64,000 bases of DNA, taken from contig JBIKIQ010000011.1 in NCBI GenBank assembly GCA_044361535.1, forward strand, positions 1 through 64,000, in the 5' to 3' direction. The notes under the pieces were generated by a model. The model was not told the DNA's origin. It did not search any database and saw only the letters and a list, made by a program, of their open reading frames with translations. The DNA is from UBA952 sp044361535. GTDB taxonomy: Bacteria; Bacteroidota; Bacteroidia; Flavobacteriales_D; Crocinitomicaceae. Positions 18,185 to 29,000 of this stretch are shown piece after piece. The position numbers and the translations under genes are program-made. Within the stretch, counting starts at the first letter, position 1; every line of letters starts with the position of its first letter.

Positions 18185-19408
18185 TCAATGCTTCCATAAC
18201 AAGCTTCCATCACCGAAGCTGAGAAATCGATACTTATTTCCCAGGGCATGCGAATAGATTTTTTTCCAATCTTCGCCTACAAAAGCATAAATTAAAAGTA
18301 ACAAGGTTGATTCCGGTTGATGGAAATTAGTGATTATCGCATCTACCGTTCGGATTTTATACCCCGGTGCAATCAACAGTTGAGTAGGTAATACAATTCG
18401 ATTCATGGAATTCGCTTTCATCCAACGCAAAAGTGAATCATACGATTCGTTTAAAGTGGTTTCTTGAGGTAAGTCGTATGCATCCCATTGTGTTATTCCA
18501 ATTTCATCCAAGGAGATATCAGGATTCGTGGAAGCCTTAACTCCCATCCAATAAAGTGTTTCTAGAGTGCGAAGTGATGTTGTTCCGATGCAAGCTTTGG
18601 TATCTCTATGTTCTAAGAAAGAAGTAATAAAATCGGATGAAACATCGATAAACTCCGCATGCATTTCATGGTCTCCGAGTGTATCACTTTTCACAGGGAT
18701 AAACGTCCCTGCTCCTACGTGCAAGGTAACATAATGGGTATGTATGGAATTGCTCCTTAGTCGTTCCAGTAATTCCTTTGTAAAATGCAGTCCTGCGGTT
18801 GGGGCTGCTACTGATCCCTCCTTTTGTGCATAAACCGTTTGATAGCCCACTTCATCGTTTTTTGTTGCTTCCCGCTTGATGTAGGGTGGAAGGGGGATCT
18901 TACCAAATAGATGCAAGATTTCAGCAAAGGCCAAAGTGGAATCGTTCCATTCAAAATAAACAACTGAAGGATTTTTAGAAGTGTCAATCTTAGTAACTTT
19001 TAACTCAAGATTAGTATGAGTAAGAACTAAGTAATCTTCTTTCCATTTTTTCGCGCCACCAATTAAACAATTCCAATACACGGATCCCGTTTGTGACATG
19101 GCGGTTAAAATGTCTGGATAACGTGAATCAGGTTCTAAACAAAAAACTTCTATTTTGGAACCGGTTGATTTTTCAAATTTCAATCGAGCCTCAACCACTT
19201 TCGTATCATTAGCAATTAAAAATGTATTTGGTGGTAAGTGATTGCTCAATTCAAAGTAGTGATAATCATGCATTTCACCCTCTTTGTAAATTAGCAATTT
19301 ACTAGAGTCTCTGGGCTCTAAAGGAAAATAGGCTATCCTATCCTCAGGTAAATCATAATTGAAGTCAACGATCGAAAGCGATTTGATGGTATCCTTTAAC
19401 TTTTTCAT
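18185..19408 (-). CDS. queA: tRNA preQ1(34) S-adenosylmethionine ribosyltransferase-isomerase QueA
   Basis: This enzyme transfers the ribosyl part of SAM to preQ1 in tRNA, forming epoxyqueuosine. The 407-residue protein has the family N-terminus FNYDLPEDRIAYFPLEPRDSSKLL, the IANDTKVVEARL stretch, GSVAAPTAGLHFT, LHVGAGTFIPV and IITNFHQPESTLLLL. It is longer than the E. coli protein (about 356), mainly through an N-terminal extension and a longer C-terminal part, as in other Bacteroidota. No other queuosine gene is nearby. It stands alone on the minus strand between two plus-strand regions. Confidence 0.95.
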   Translation of the reverse strand: MKKLKDTIKSLSIVDFNYDLPEDRIAYFPLEPRDSSKLLIYKEGEMHDYHYFELSNHLPPNTFLIANDTKVVEARLKFEKSTGSKIEVFCLEPDSRYPDILTAMSQTGSVYWNCLIGGAKKWKEDYLVLTHTNLELKVTKIDTSKNPSVVYFEWNDSTLAFAEILHLFGKIPLPPYIKREATKNDEVGYQTVYAQKEGSVAAPTAGLHFTKELLERLRSNSIHTHYVTLHVGAGTFIPVKSDTLGDHEMHAEFIDVSSDFITSFLEHRDTKACIGTTSLRTLETLYWMGVKASTNPDISLDEIGITQWDAYDLPQETTLNESYDSLLRWMKANSMNRIVLPTQLLIAPGYKIRTVDAIITNFHQPESTLLLLIYAFVGEDWKKIYSHALGNKYRFLSFGDGSLLWKH

Positions 19409-19465
19409 ACACCCAAAATTAATTCAAATTCTTAGACCTTCATCCTCTCCTCTCAGAATCACACT

Positions 19466-19529
19466 GCTCATCGAGCCCGTCGAGATGAGCTTTTCATACC
19501 GAGTTTATCGAGGTATGTCGAGATAAGCC
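19466..19529. repeat. Two hairpin repeats plus a half element (REP-like family)
   Basis: The first copy has arms GCTCATC (19466-19472) and GATGAGC (19484-19490) around the core GAGCCCGTCGA. The second has arms CATACC (19495-19500) and GGTATG (19512-19517) around GAGTTTATCGA. A half element, TCGAGATAAG, follows at 19518-19527. The core is shared while the arms differ but stay complementary, as in the copies near 20250, 29690, 29750 and 59900. Confidence 0.8.
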
Positions 19530-19687
19530 CACTCCATAAGTATAAACACTTACCTCCATCTACTCATTTCATTCTATTTTTAGAATACCATTAACTAAAA
19601 ATTAAGAATCATTTAAAACTTTCCTAAATATTTGTCGTATAGATATTTCAATGTCAGACCGAGTACATAATAACAACATCAAAATTG

Positions 19688-19707
19688 AAACGTTAAACGT
19701 AACGTTT
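19688..19707. promoter_or_regulatory. Inverted repeat, possible operator
   Basis: AAACGTTA and TAACGTTT are perfect inverted copies separated by AACG. The palindrome lies about 380 bases before the giant gene and could bind a dimeric regulator. There is no T-run, so it is not a terminator. Confidence 0.4.
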
Positions 19708-20085
19708 TTAGATCAAAACTCCCTTCCACACTTATCTCGGTCATGTTCTACCTTTTTTTACAACTTAAAAAACATTAGTTGGCTGAGTATCCATTAATTG
19801 GAATGTTCACAAATAAATGTTGGTAAAAATTTGTAAGAACAAAATAATTAATGTAGCTTTAAAGCGCTAAAATTTATTAAAAACTCAAATTTACACCATT
19901 TTCTACGCTGATTGCGCCTGAAAGGTGTTTAAACGTAAAGTTTTTGTATTTATTGTTTTATTGGGTATTTTAAACAAATGTTAACAGAAAGGTCACTCTT
20001 ATTCAATAGAGTTAACGAAATGTTCATTTGTTAAAATAAATGTGGATTTGATTTATAATTTTAAACTGCTATAAAAACTCTAAGT

Positions 20086-23000
20086 ATGATGAAAAATTTA
20101 TTTAACTCATCGACAAACGTAAACCGCCAAAGTGGCAAAAGCTATTCCTCGGATCTTCATTCGGAGAATAACTCGATTTTATTTTCTCCACAAATCATTA
20201 CAACTATGGAAAAAAGTTACAATCTATCCGGGAGCTCATCTCCTTCGCGAACTGAGCCTGTCGAAGTTCGAACTGAGCAATGCCTGAATCTATCGAAGGG
20301 TGTCGAAGTTCGAACCGATCGAACACAGAGCCTGTCAAAGGGAAGCTCTCCCTCGTTCTTCAAATCTTTCGCACTCGCCCTGGCGATGTTTGTGGTGGGG
20401 ATTGGTAGTTCTTGGGGGCAATGTACAAACACTTTTGCTACAATGTTACCTGCTACTGTACAAAATCCTGGAGCGACTATTACCACAAATACTGGTAAAT
20501 ATTTTGCTGTAAATGTTACATCTGGAACTGTTTATAAAATAACTTCCTCTTTGGGAGGAAGTGCTTTTAATATCAGAATGGGTTCAGCTACTGGAGCTGT
20601 CATTTGGACGGGAGTTTCGGGTTCATGCTTTACTGCTCCAAGTACTGGAGTTGCTTATGTTCATCATAGTACTTCGGCTTGTGCTACAACTACGAACACC
20701 ACAGCAAGAACTATAACATTCGTTACTCAGGCTTGTACATCAACCTTCTCATCAACTTGGACTGAGAACTTTGATGCTTTGGGTGCAACGTCAACGGCAA
20801 CGGGAAATGCGTTGCTCCCTTGTGGATGGTCCAAAACCCATGGTGAATGGGCAACAAGCAATGCTGCTCATAATACATATAATGATCCTCGTTCAGCCTC
20901 GTATTATTTAACAAATGTCTATACAGCTACAAATGAAACAGTCTTTACCCGAGGGTTTGATTTAACAGCAGGTGTTACTTACACCTTTGAATTTTACTAC
21001 GCTGGAGATGGATTTACCGGTTGGACTGGTGATGTTATATATAACACTCAACAGGCAGTTGCCGACGCAACAGTATTAGGAGCTTCTTTTGTTTCAAGTG
21101 CCACAACAACAACAGCAAATTCGTATACTTTAGTTTCTAGGACGTTTACGCCTTCAACCAATGGTAGATACTTTTTTGGTGTTAGAATCAATGCCAACGG
21201 TACGCCTTGGTATTTAGGTTTTGACGATTTTTCATTGTCTGCAGTAGTTCCGTGTTCCGGCACACCAGCCCCAGGTAATACAATTTCCTCTTCAGCAACT
21301 GTTGCTCCCGGTGGTACAGTAAATTTATCATTGCAAACCGCTACATCAGGAACTGGTGTTACTTATCAATGGCAATCGGCACCAACTTCAACAGGTACTT
21401 GGACAAACTTCGGTACCTCCTCAGCCACACAAACTTCTCCAGCAATTAATGCTAATACTTGGTTTAGATGTAGAGTTACTTGTGGTGCAAATACGGGTGT
21501 ATCAAATCCGGTTCAGGTTACGCTTGCCGCGTGTACTCCAACAGCAACCTCGGATGATGCAACGGGTATAACTTTCGTTGGTTTTAATACCATCTCCAAT
21601 GCCTCGGTAGGAACTCCTGCCTACACCAATAATACAGGAATTTCGACTTCTATTTTTCAAAATACAGCGTATCCGTTAACTGTTAGGGTGAATACAGCTG
21701 GTGCATGGACAGTTAACGTACTGGCTTGGATAGATTGGAATCAAAATTTAACTTTTGAAGCTGGTGAACAATATAATTTGGGATCTGCTAATAATGTAAC
21801 AGATGCAAATACTACGGCTTCTCCGTTTTCAATTACTGTTCCTGGAACAGCCTTATTAGGTAATACTATAATGCGTGTTCGAGCAACGTACAACGTTGCT
21901 CCTACAGCATGTGGTGATCAAGCGTACTCTGAAGCTGAGGATTATACTATCAATGTTCAGGCAATCCCACTTGCTACCTGTCCAACGTTGACCTCTCCAG
22001 CAAACGCTGCTACAGGTGTTTCTTTGACTCCTACGTTAACTTGGACTGCAGGTGCAAACACGAGTTCCTATGATGTATATTTATCAACGAATCAAACGGA
22101 TGTTAACAATCAAGCAGCAATTGCTCGAGTTTCAACCTCTCAAGCTGGTACTTCATATACCTCTTCTGCACTAACGCCGAGTACAACATATTATTGGAGA
22201 ATTGTTCCAAAAAATAGTTTTGGAACAGCAGCAACCGGATGTACTACGCAAAGTTTCACAACTACAGCGCCAACTCCTACTATATCGCAATCAGGAACAT
22301 TAAGTGCTTTCTCGGCGTGTCAAAACGTTGCCAGCGCACAACAATCTTTTTCAGTTTCAGGTTTATATCTATCCGGAAATTTAGTGGTTACCGCACCAAC
22401 TGGCTTTAGCGTCTCAACAACCTCTGGTTCTGGTTGGGCATCAAGTGTATCACTAACGCCTGCTGGGGGTACAGTGTCAAGTACACTTATATATGTACGT
22501 ATGAACGCTTTGGCCTCAAATCCTACAGCTGCTAATGTTGTATGTAGCAGTACGAGTGCATCTTCAGTAAATGTGGCAGTTAGTGGCTCCGTGATTGCTG
22601 CACCAACAGTTAACGCTGGTTCAGACTTTAACCTATGTTCTGGTCAAAATATTGTAATGAATGCTAGCACGAATGCAACAGGGCCAACTTTATCTGCTAC
22701 GGCAAATTCGGGTACAGTGACTCTTTCAGGTAATGATGATACTAATCCAACAGCCACTTACACATTTTCAGGTTTACCTGCTGGAGCGCTTATTACTGGA
22801 ATTACAGTAAATATATCTTCTGCAGGAGGTTTTAATTGTCCGAGCTGGTATAGCGTAACTACAAGATTGAATGGAGTTCAACAAGGGGTAGCAGGATGTG
22901 CGACAAATACCACATATACTAATTTAAATGGTCAAGCTGCAAATGGGTTGGTTGTTGCTGTAAGAGGGCAAGATAATGATTTAGTTGCAGATTTCATGAC

Positions 23001-26000
23001 AATAACATATACAGTGTCATTAAATTATACGTATGTTGGCGATCCAACATATGCTTGGTCTCCGGCAACTGGATTGTCTGCATCCAATGTATTAAACCCA
23101 ACATGTAGCACATCATCAACTCAAACGTATACTTTAACTGTAACAGGAGGAAATGGTTGTTCGGCTTCTGATCAAGTGGTTGCAACTGTTGCAGGTGGTT
23201 CAGTACCATCTGCCCCTACTGCTTCAGTGTCCGGTGCTTCTACCGTGAATGTAGGTGGTACGGCAATTCTTACTTCCACTGCAGGAGCAAATACAGTATG
23301 GTATACAACTGCAACAGGCGGAACATCAGTTGGTTCTGGTTCTCCATTTACAACACCGGCGCAATGTGCATCGGGTTCTGTTACGTATTATGCAGAAGAA
23401 AATAATGGCACGTGTACAAGTAACTCAAGAGGAGCTGTATCCTTTACTGTTCGCCCAATGTTAGTATCCAATCCTGCAAATGCATTAATTTGTCAATCAG
23501 GTGGGTCTGTAACTTTAAGTACTCAATTAACTGGTGCAACGGGAATATCATGGTCTCCTAATACAAATTTATCAACTACTTCTGGTCCTTCTACAGTAGC
23601 AAGTCCAACGACAACAACGGTCTACACAATGACTGCTACAGTAGCTGGTTGTGGAGCTGTTTCTGGAACACAAACAGTAGGAGTTATTGATGCGGTAGCA
23701 TTTACGCCAACATCTACTCCTGCATCTGTGTGTGCTGGAAATACAGCGGCATTGGCTTCAAACTTGGCAAGTGCTGGATTTACTTATTCCACTATGCCTT
23801 TTGCACCATCAACTGCTGTTTCACCAACAATTTTATGTAACGCATGTGGGCTTGATGATGGAGGTTGGAACAATGTTCCGATTCCATTTACATACAATTT
23901 CTTTGGAAATAACTATACATCAGTGAATGTTGGTTCAAATGGTGTACTTCAATTTGGGTCATCCGCTGGTTTGGGTCAATTTACCTATAATTCAGGAAAT
24001 TTCCCGAATGTTGCTTATCCACCTAATGTTATTGCAGCTGCGGCAGTGGATTTATGGTTAACAAGTGGAATTGTAAGGTATTTTACAGATGGAATTGCTC
24101 CAACAAGAAAGTTTGTAATTGAGTATTCTGCTGCTGCTGGTTATTCAGGCGGTTCAAATACAGTTCAAATAAAATTGTGTGAGACTACAGGAATTGTTGA
24201 GATTCACGTAACAAATGCAAGTGCATTCGGTGGCTCAGCAAATAAGGTTGTAGGTCTTCAAGATTTAACTCAAACCATAGGAGCAACTGCTTACTCAAAT
24301 ACAGCTACAATTACCAACACAGCTTGGAAATTTGTTCCTGGTGCAAATTACACTTTCCAGTGGGCAACTGCAGGTGCAGATATTCCTTCTGCTACAGCTA
24401 CAACCTATACAACTCCTGTGTTAAATGCACCAGGTACAGTTACATACAATGTTGCGGCAACAAATCCTAATACACAATGTACGACTACACAATCGGTGAA
24501 TATTACGGTAAATGCTCTACCCGCAGCGCCAATTTCAGCTGGAGATGTAACTGCATGTAATACGGCAGCTAACCAAAATTTGGTGGTTTCTGTAGGTGGT
24601 GGTGAAACGGCAGATTGGTATGCAGCTACTACAGGTGGTACTGTTCTTACAACACCATCGAATGGTACGGGTACTTTATCTTATTCTGTTCCAGCTACAT
24701 CTTCAGTTACCTATTACGCTGGATCTAGAAATACAACTACAGGTTGTGCAAGTGCTTCAAGAACTGCTGTTTCTTTCACGGCAAATACTTCGCCTTCAGC
24801 GCCAACAGCATCCGGAGCAACATATTGTCAAGGAGCAACGCCAAGTGCGCTTTCAGCAAGTGCACCGGTAGGTTCTAACACACAAAATTGGTACACAGTT
24901 TCAACGGGTGGTACACCTTTAGCAGGTGCTCCAACGCCATCTACTTCTACAGCAGGGTCAACTACTTACTATGTGGGAGAAGCTTCAGGATCTAATGGAT
25001 GTGAAAGTAATAGAACAGCAGTAACAGTTACAGTAAATGCAACACCTGCCGCTCCAACAGCTTCAAATCCTAGTGCATACTGTCAAAATGATGCAGCAAC
25101 TGCATTGAGCGCAACATCTGATGGATCAAGTACCTTATATTGGTACACTGTTCCAACGGGCGGAACAGGTTCAACAACAGCTATTACGCCTTCAACTGCA
25201 TCGTCTGGATTAGTTGATTACTATGTATCGCAAATGTCAGCATCAAATTGTGAGTCTTCTCGTGCTACAATCTCTGTAACGGTTAATCCAAGCATTACTC
25301 CGTCGGTTGCAAGTGGGGCGTCTTCTACATCTGCTTGTGGTGGTAATGCAATTACCTTTACTGCAACGCCAACAAACGGTGGAACCCCAACGTATCAGTG
25401 GTATTTGAATGGTAACCCAGTCGGAAGTAATTCTGCAACCTATACAACGAATCAAGCTTCCGATAATGCTGGAAATTATTCAGGTACTTGGAACAATGGA
25501 AGTAACCAAGGTTCAGGTATGGCTGCATGGTCGTTTAATGTGGGAGCTAACTCGGGCCAATTCATTGGCAATCCATCAAATGATGGAAATGGAACAGCTG
25601 GTATTGGTTCTACTGCACACGGTATTTATGCTTCCGGTGGTGGATACATTAATACAACCAGAGGATTTACTACACCAATGCAAATTGGGGATGAATTAAG
25701 ATTTTATTGGGTATTTAATTGGGATGCAAATGGTGGAAACAAAGGTTTTGACCTTCGTTCTGGCGGATCTACAATCTTCAATGTAAATAATGGCGGAAGT
25801 GCAGCAATCACAGTTACTGGAGGTGCTACTGCTGATGGAGCTTATGGAACCACACCAATGTATGTTCAAGTTACTAGAACTTCTGCTTCACAATATACAT
25901 TTAGTATGACAAGAAGAAGCGATGGTTCAACCTATACTACAACTTTCAATAACGCAAGTGCGATTGATGGAGTTAGTTTTTACATCGGAGGTCAAAACGA

Positions 26001-29000
26001 TGGAAGTGGTCAACGTAATCTTTATTTCAATGGATTAGAAATGAGAGCACCACAAGCAAATGATCAAATTTATGTTGCTATGACACCTTCTTCACAAGCA
26101 TGTTTAACAAGTACCTCGGCTGTAAATAGCAGTACTATTGCATTGACAAGCACTGCGTCAACACCTACGGTTGCTATTCAATCTTCAGCATCATCGGCGG
26201 TTTGTACTGGTGTTCCAGTAACTTTTAGTGTGAATACATCTGCGAATATGGGATCTGCACCATCATACCAATGGAAGTTAAATGGAACAAATATTTCAGG
26301 TGCAAATAGTCCTACGTATGCTAGTTCAGCTCTTTCTAATAATGATCAAATTTCTTTGGAAATGACATCAAGTTTATCTCCAGCGTGTTTAACTGTTGCA
26401 GCAGCGCAAAGCTCTGCAATTGCAACAGCAGTTAACAGCTCAACTTCTATAACGACTCAACCAGCTGCAAGTTCAGCTTGTGCTTCAAGTAGTACAAACT
26501 TTACAGTTGTTGGAGCAGGTCAAGGAACTTTAACTTACCAATGGAAGAAAAATGGTGTTAACATTACTGGTAATGCAACGGCAACAACAAGTACGTTAAC
26601 TTTATCTGGTGTTTCTGCAACTGACGTTGCTGACTACACAGTGGTTGTAACAGGTGGTTGTGGAAATACAACTTCAAATGTTGCAGCATTTGCATTAAAT
26701 CCTGCAACATTGGTGACTACACAGCCAACGGCAGTACCGCAATGTACGGGAACAAATGCAACCTTTACTGTTGCTGGTACAGGTCACAATGCACTTTCTT
26801 ACCAATGGAGATTCAATGGAACTGCGATTAGTGGTGCAACAAATGATTCATATACAGCTACAAATATAACCTCAGCAAATGCAGGTCAGTATTCAGTTGT
26901 TGTAACAGGTGGTTGTGGTGCTGCAACATCAAGCAATGCACAATTAACAGTTCAACCAGCTACCAATATTGCTACTCAACCTACTGCATCTACAATTTGT
27001 CAAAACAATACGGCTAACTTCTCTGTATCTGCAACTGGTCAAGGATCATTGAGCTATCAGTGGAAATTAGATGGAAATGCAATTGGTGGAGCAACAAGTT
27101 CAACTCTTGCTGTTTCAAATGCACAATTGGTTAATGCTGGTTCGTATACAGTGGATGTAACAGGAGCATGTGGAATAACTGCATCTAATGGGGCTGTTCT
27201 AACTGTTAATCCTGCGACAACAATAAGTACACAGCCAGTTGGAACTGCGGGATGTGAAGGCCAGAACACAACATTTACAGTTGTTGCGGCTGGAACAGGA
27301 ACGCTTTCTTACCAATGGAAATACGGTTCTACAAACGTGGGTACTAACTCGGCATCATTCAATATTCCAAGTACATCATCTGCAAATGACGGAAACTATT
27401 CAGTGGTTGTGTCAGGTGGATGTGGAAATACAACATCTAGTACGGTTGCATTGAATGTTTATGAATCACCGGCTACTCCTGCTGTAATTTCAACGGCTGA
27501 CCTTACGGATGCTACCTTATGTGGTAAAAATGAAGTTACTTTGGCAGCATCTACGCCAGGTGCAGAATCTACAGGTGAGTGGTCCGTAGTTGGAAACTGG
27601 GGAATCGCTGCTTCAGATGCTACTAATCCAAATACTACTTTCATTGCAAATAATGCAGCTTTGGGTGGTTCACCAAAACAATTAGTATGGTCGCACGTTC
27701 GAGCAAATGCTTCAGGAAATAGCTGTTATTCTAGTGATACTATTACTGTTGACTTTAAACAGCCTTCAATTACACCAATTGCTGGAGTAATTCAAAATGG
27801 AGATGTTGTTTGGGGCGGATTGTCAAGTGCAGATTGGAGTACATCAGACAATTGGTACCAGTATCAATCAGGCGCATTAATGAGAATGACTCAAGGCCAA
27901 CCAACTTCAGCTACAAAAGTATATACACTTTCTAACTCTGTTGGTGGTACTTGTATAAGCAGTGTGAATTCAGTTACTGCTGCTGCAAGTGGTTTAGCAG
28001 CTAATATTTATGTTGGTACTGGAGCTGCTTTAAATTTATCGAATGGTTCAATATCTCTAAATGGTGATTTAATCAATAATGGAACAATAACTCCAGGAAC
28101 AGGTACTGTAACTTTCAATGGTTCAGCGGCTCAGAAAATCACAGGAAGTGGAACAGTTGCTAATTTAAATAATGTGATTGTGAATAAGACAGGAGGAACC
28201 TTGACTTTGGAACAACCTACAAAAGTTGCTGGAACGCTTACTATGACTCAAGGAGATATTATAACAGATGATGTTAATATTTTAGAGGTAGGAACAAGTG
28301 CATCAAGTGTAGGTGCAGTTTCATGGGCGGCAGGAACAGTGCGTGGTCCAATGAAGCGTTGGTTTGCTGCAGCAACAAATAGTAATCAAGCTACTGGTAT
28401 CTTCCCTGTAGGAGCTAATATACCAGGAAAAGGAGTTATTAACCGTTATGCGCAAGTTAACTTTACTTCTGCTCCAGGAGTTGGTGGTTATGTAATCGCG
28501 GAATACAAAACAGGAACGCCTTCAACTGGATATATTGGATTGCCAATAACATATAACACAAACCAATACATCCAAAACTTTGAAGAAGAAGGATATTGGG
28601 ATATTACTCCATACAATGCTTCTGGAACACCTTATGCAGCATTAAATACTGCTCCATATACACTTAAGCTACGTATGAATAATCCAAGTACTCTTCAGCC
28701 AGGAGTACCGCCAAGTGGTTCGAATGGTAATGCTCTTGCAGATATCAGTAAAATAAGAATCATCACTTCTAAAGGTCCTAGTCATAATACATGGGTATTA
28801 GCTGGAACACAAGGAGCAGGTCATTCAGTATTGGCATCTGGAGATTACTTATTAGAGGAGACTGGAGTAACAGGATTTAGCTTCTTTAACGGTGGTGGTA
28901 ATGATAACAACCCGTTACCTGTTGAATTAGTATCTTTCTCAGGTCTTTGTGAAGAAGGAATGATTAACTTAACATGGCAAACAGCTTCAGAATTCAATAG

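Larger units (their letters stand above)
19409..20085. other. 677-base intergenic region upstream of the giant adhesin-like gene
   Basis: Non-coding. It holds two hairpin repeats (19466-19517), a perfect 8-base inverted repeat (19688-19707) and AT-rich DNA without a convincing full promoter. No RNA gene was recognised. Confidence 0.7.

Noticed and set aside
20217..20486. Separate minus-strand gene over the hairpin repeats
   Set aside because: Its translation is the reverse of repeat-derived sequence; the plus-strand frame continues into a signal peptide and conserved domains.
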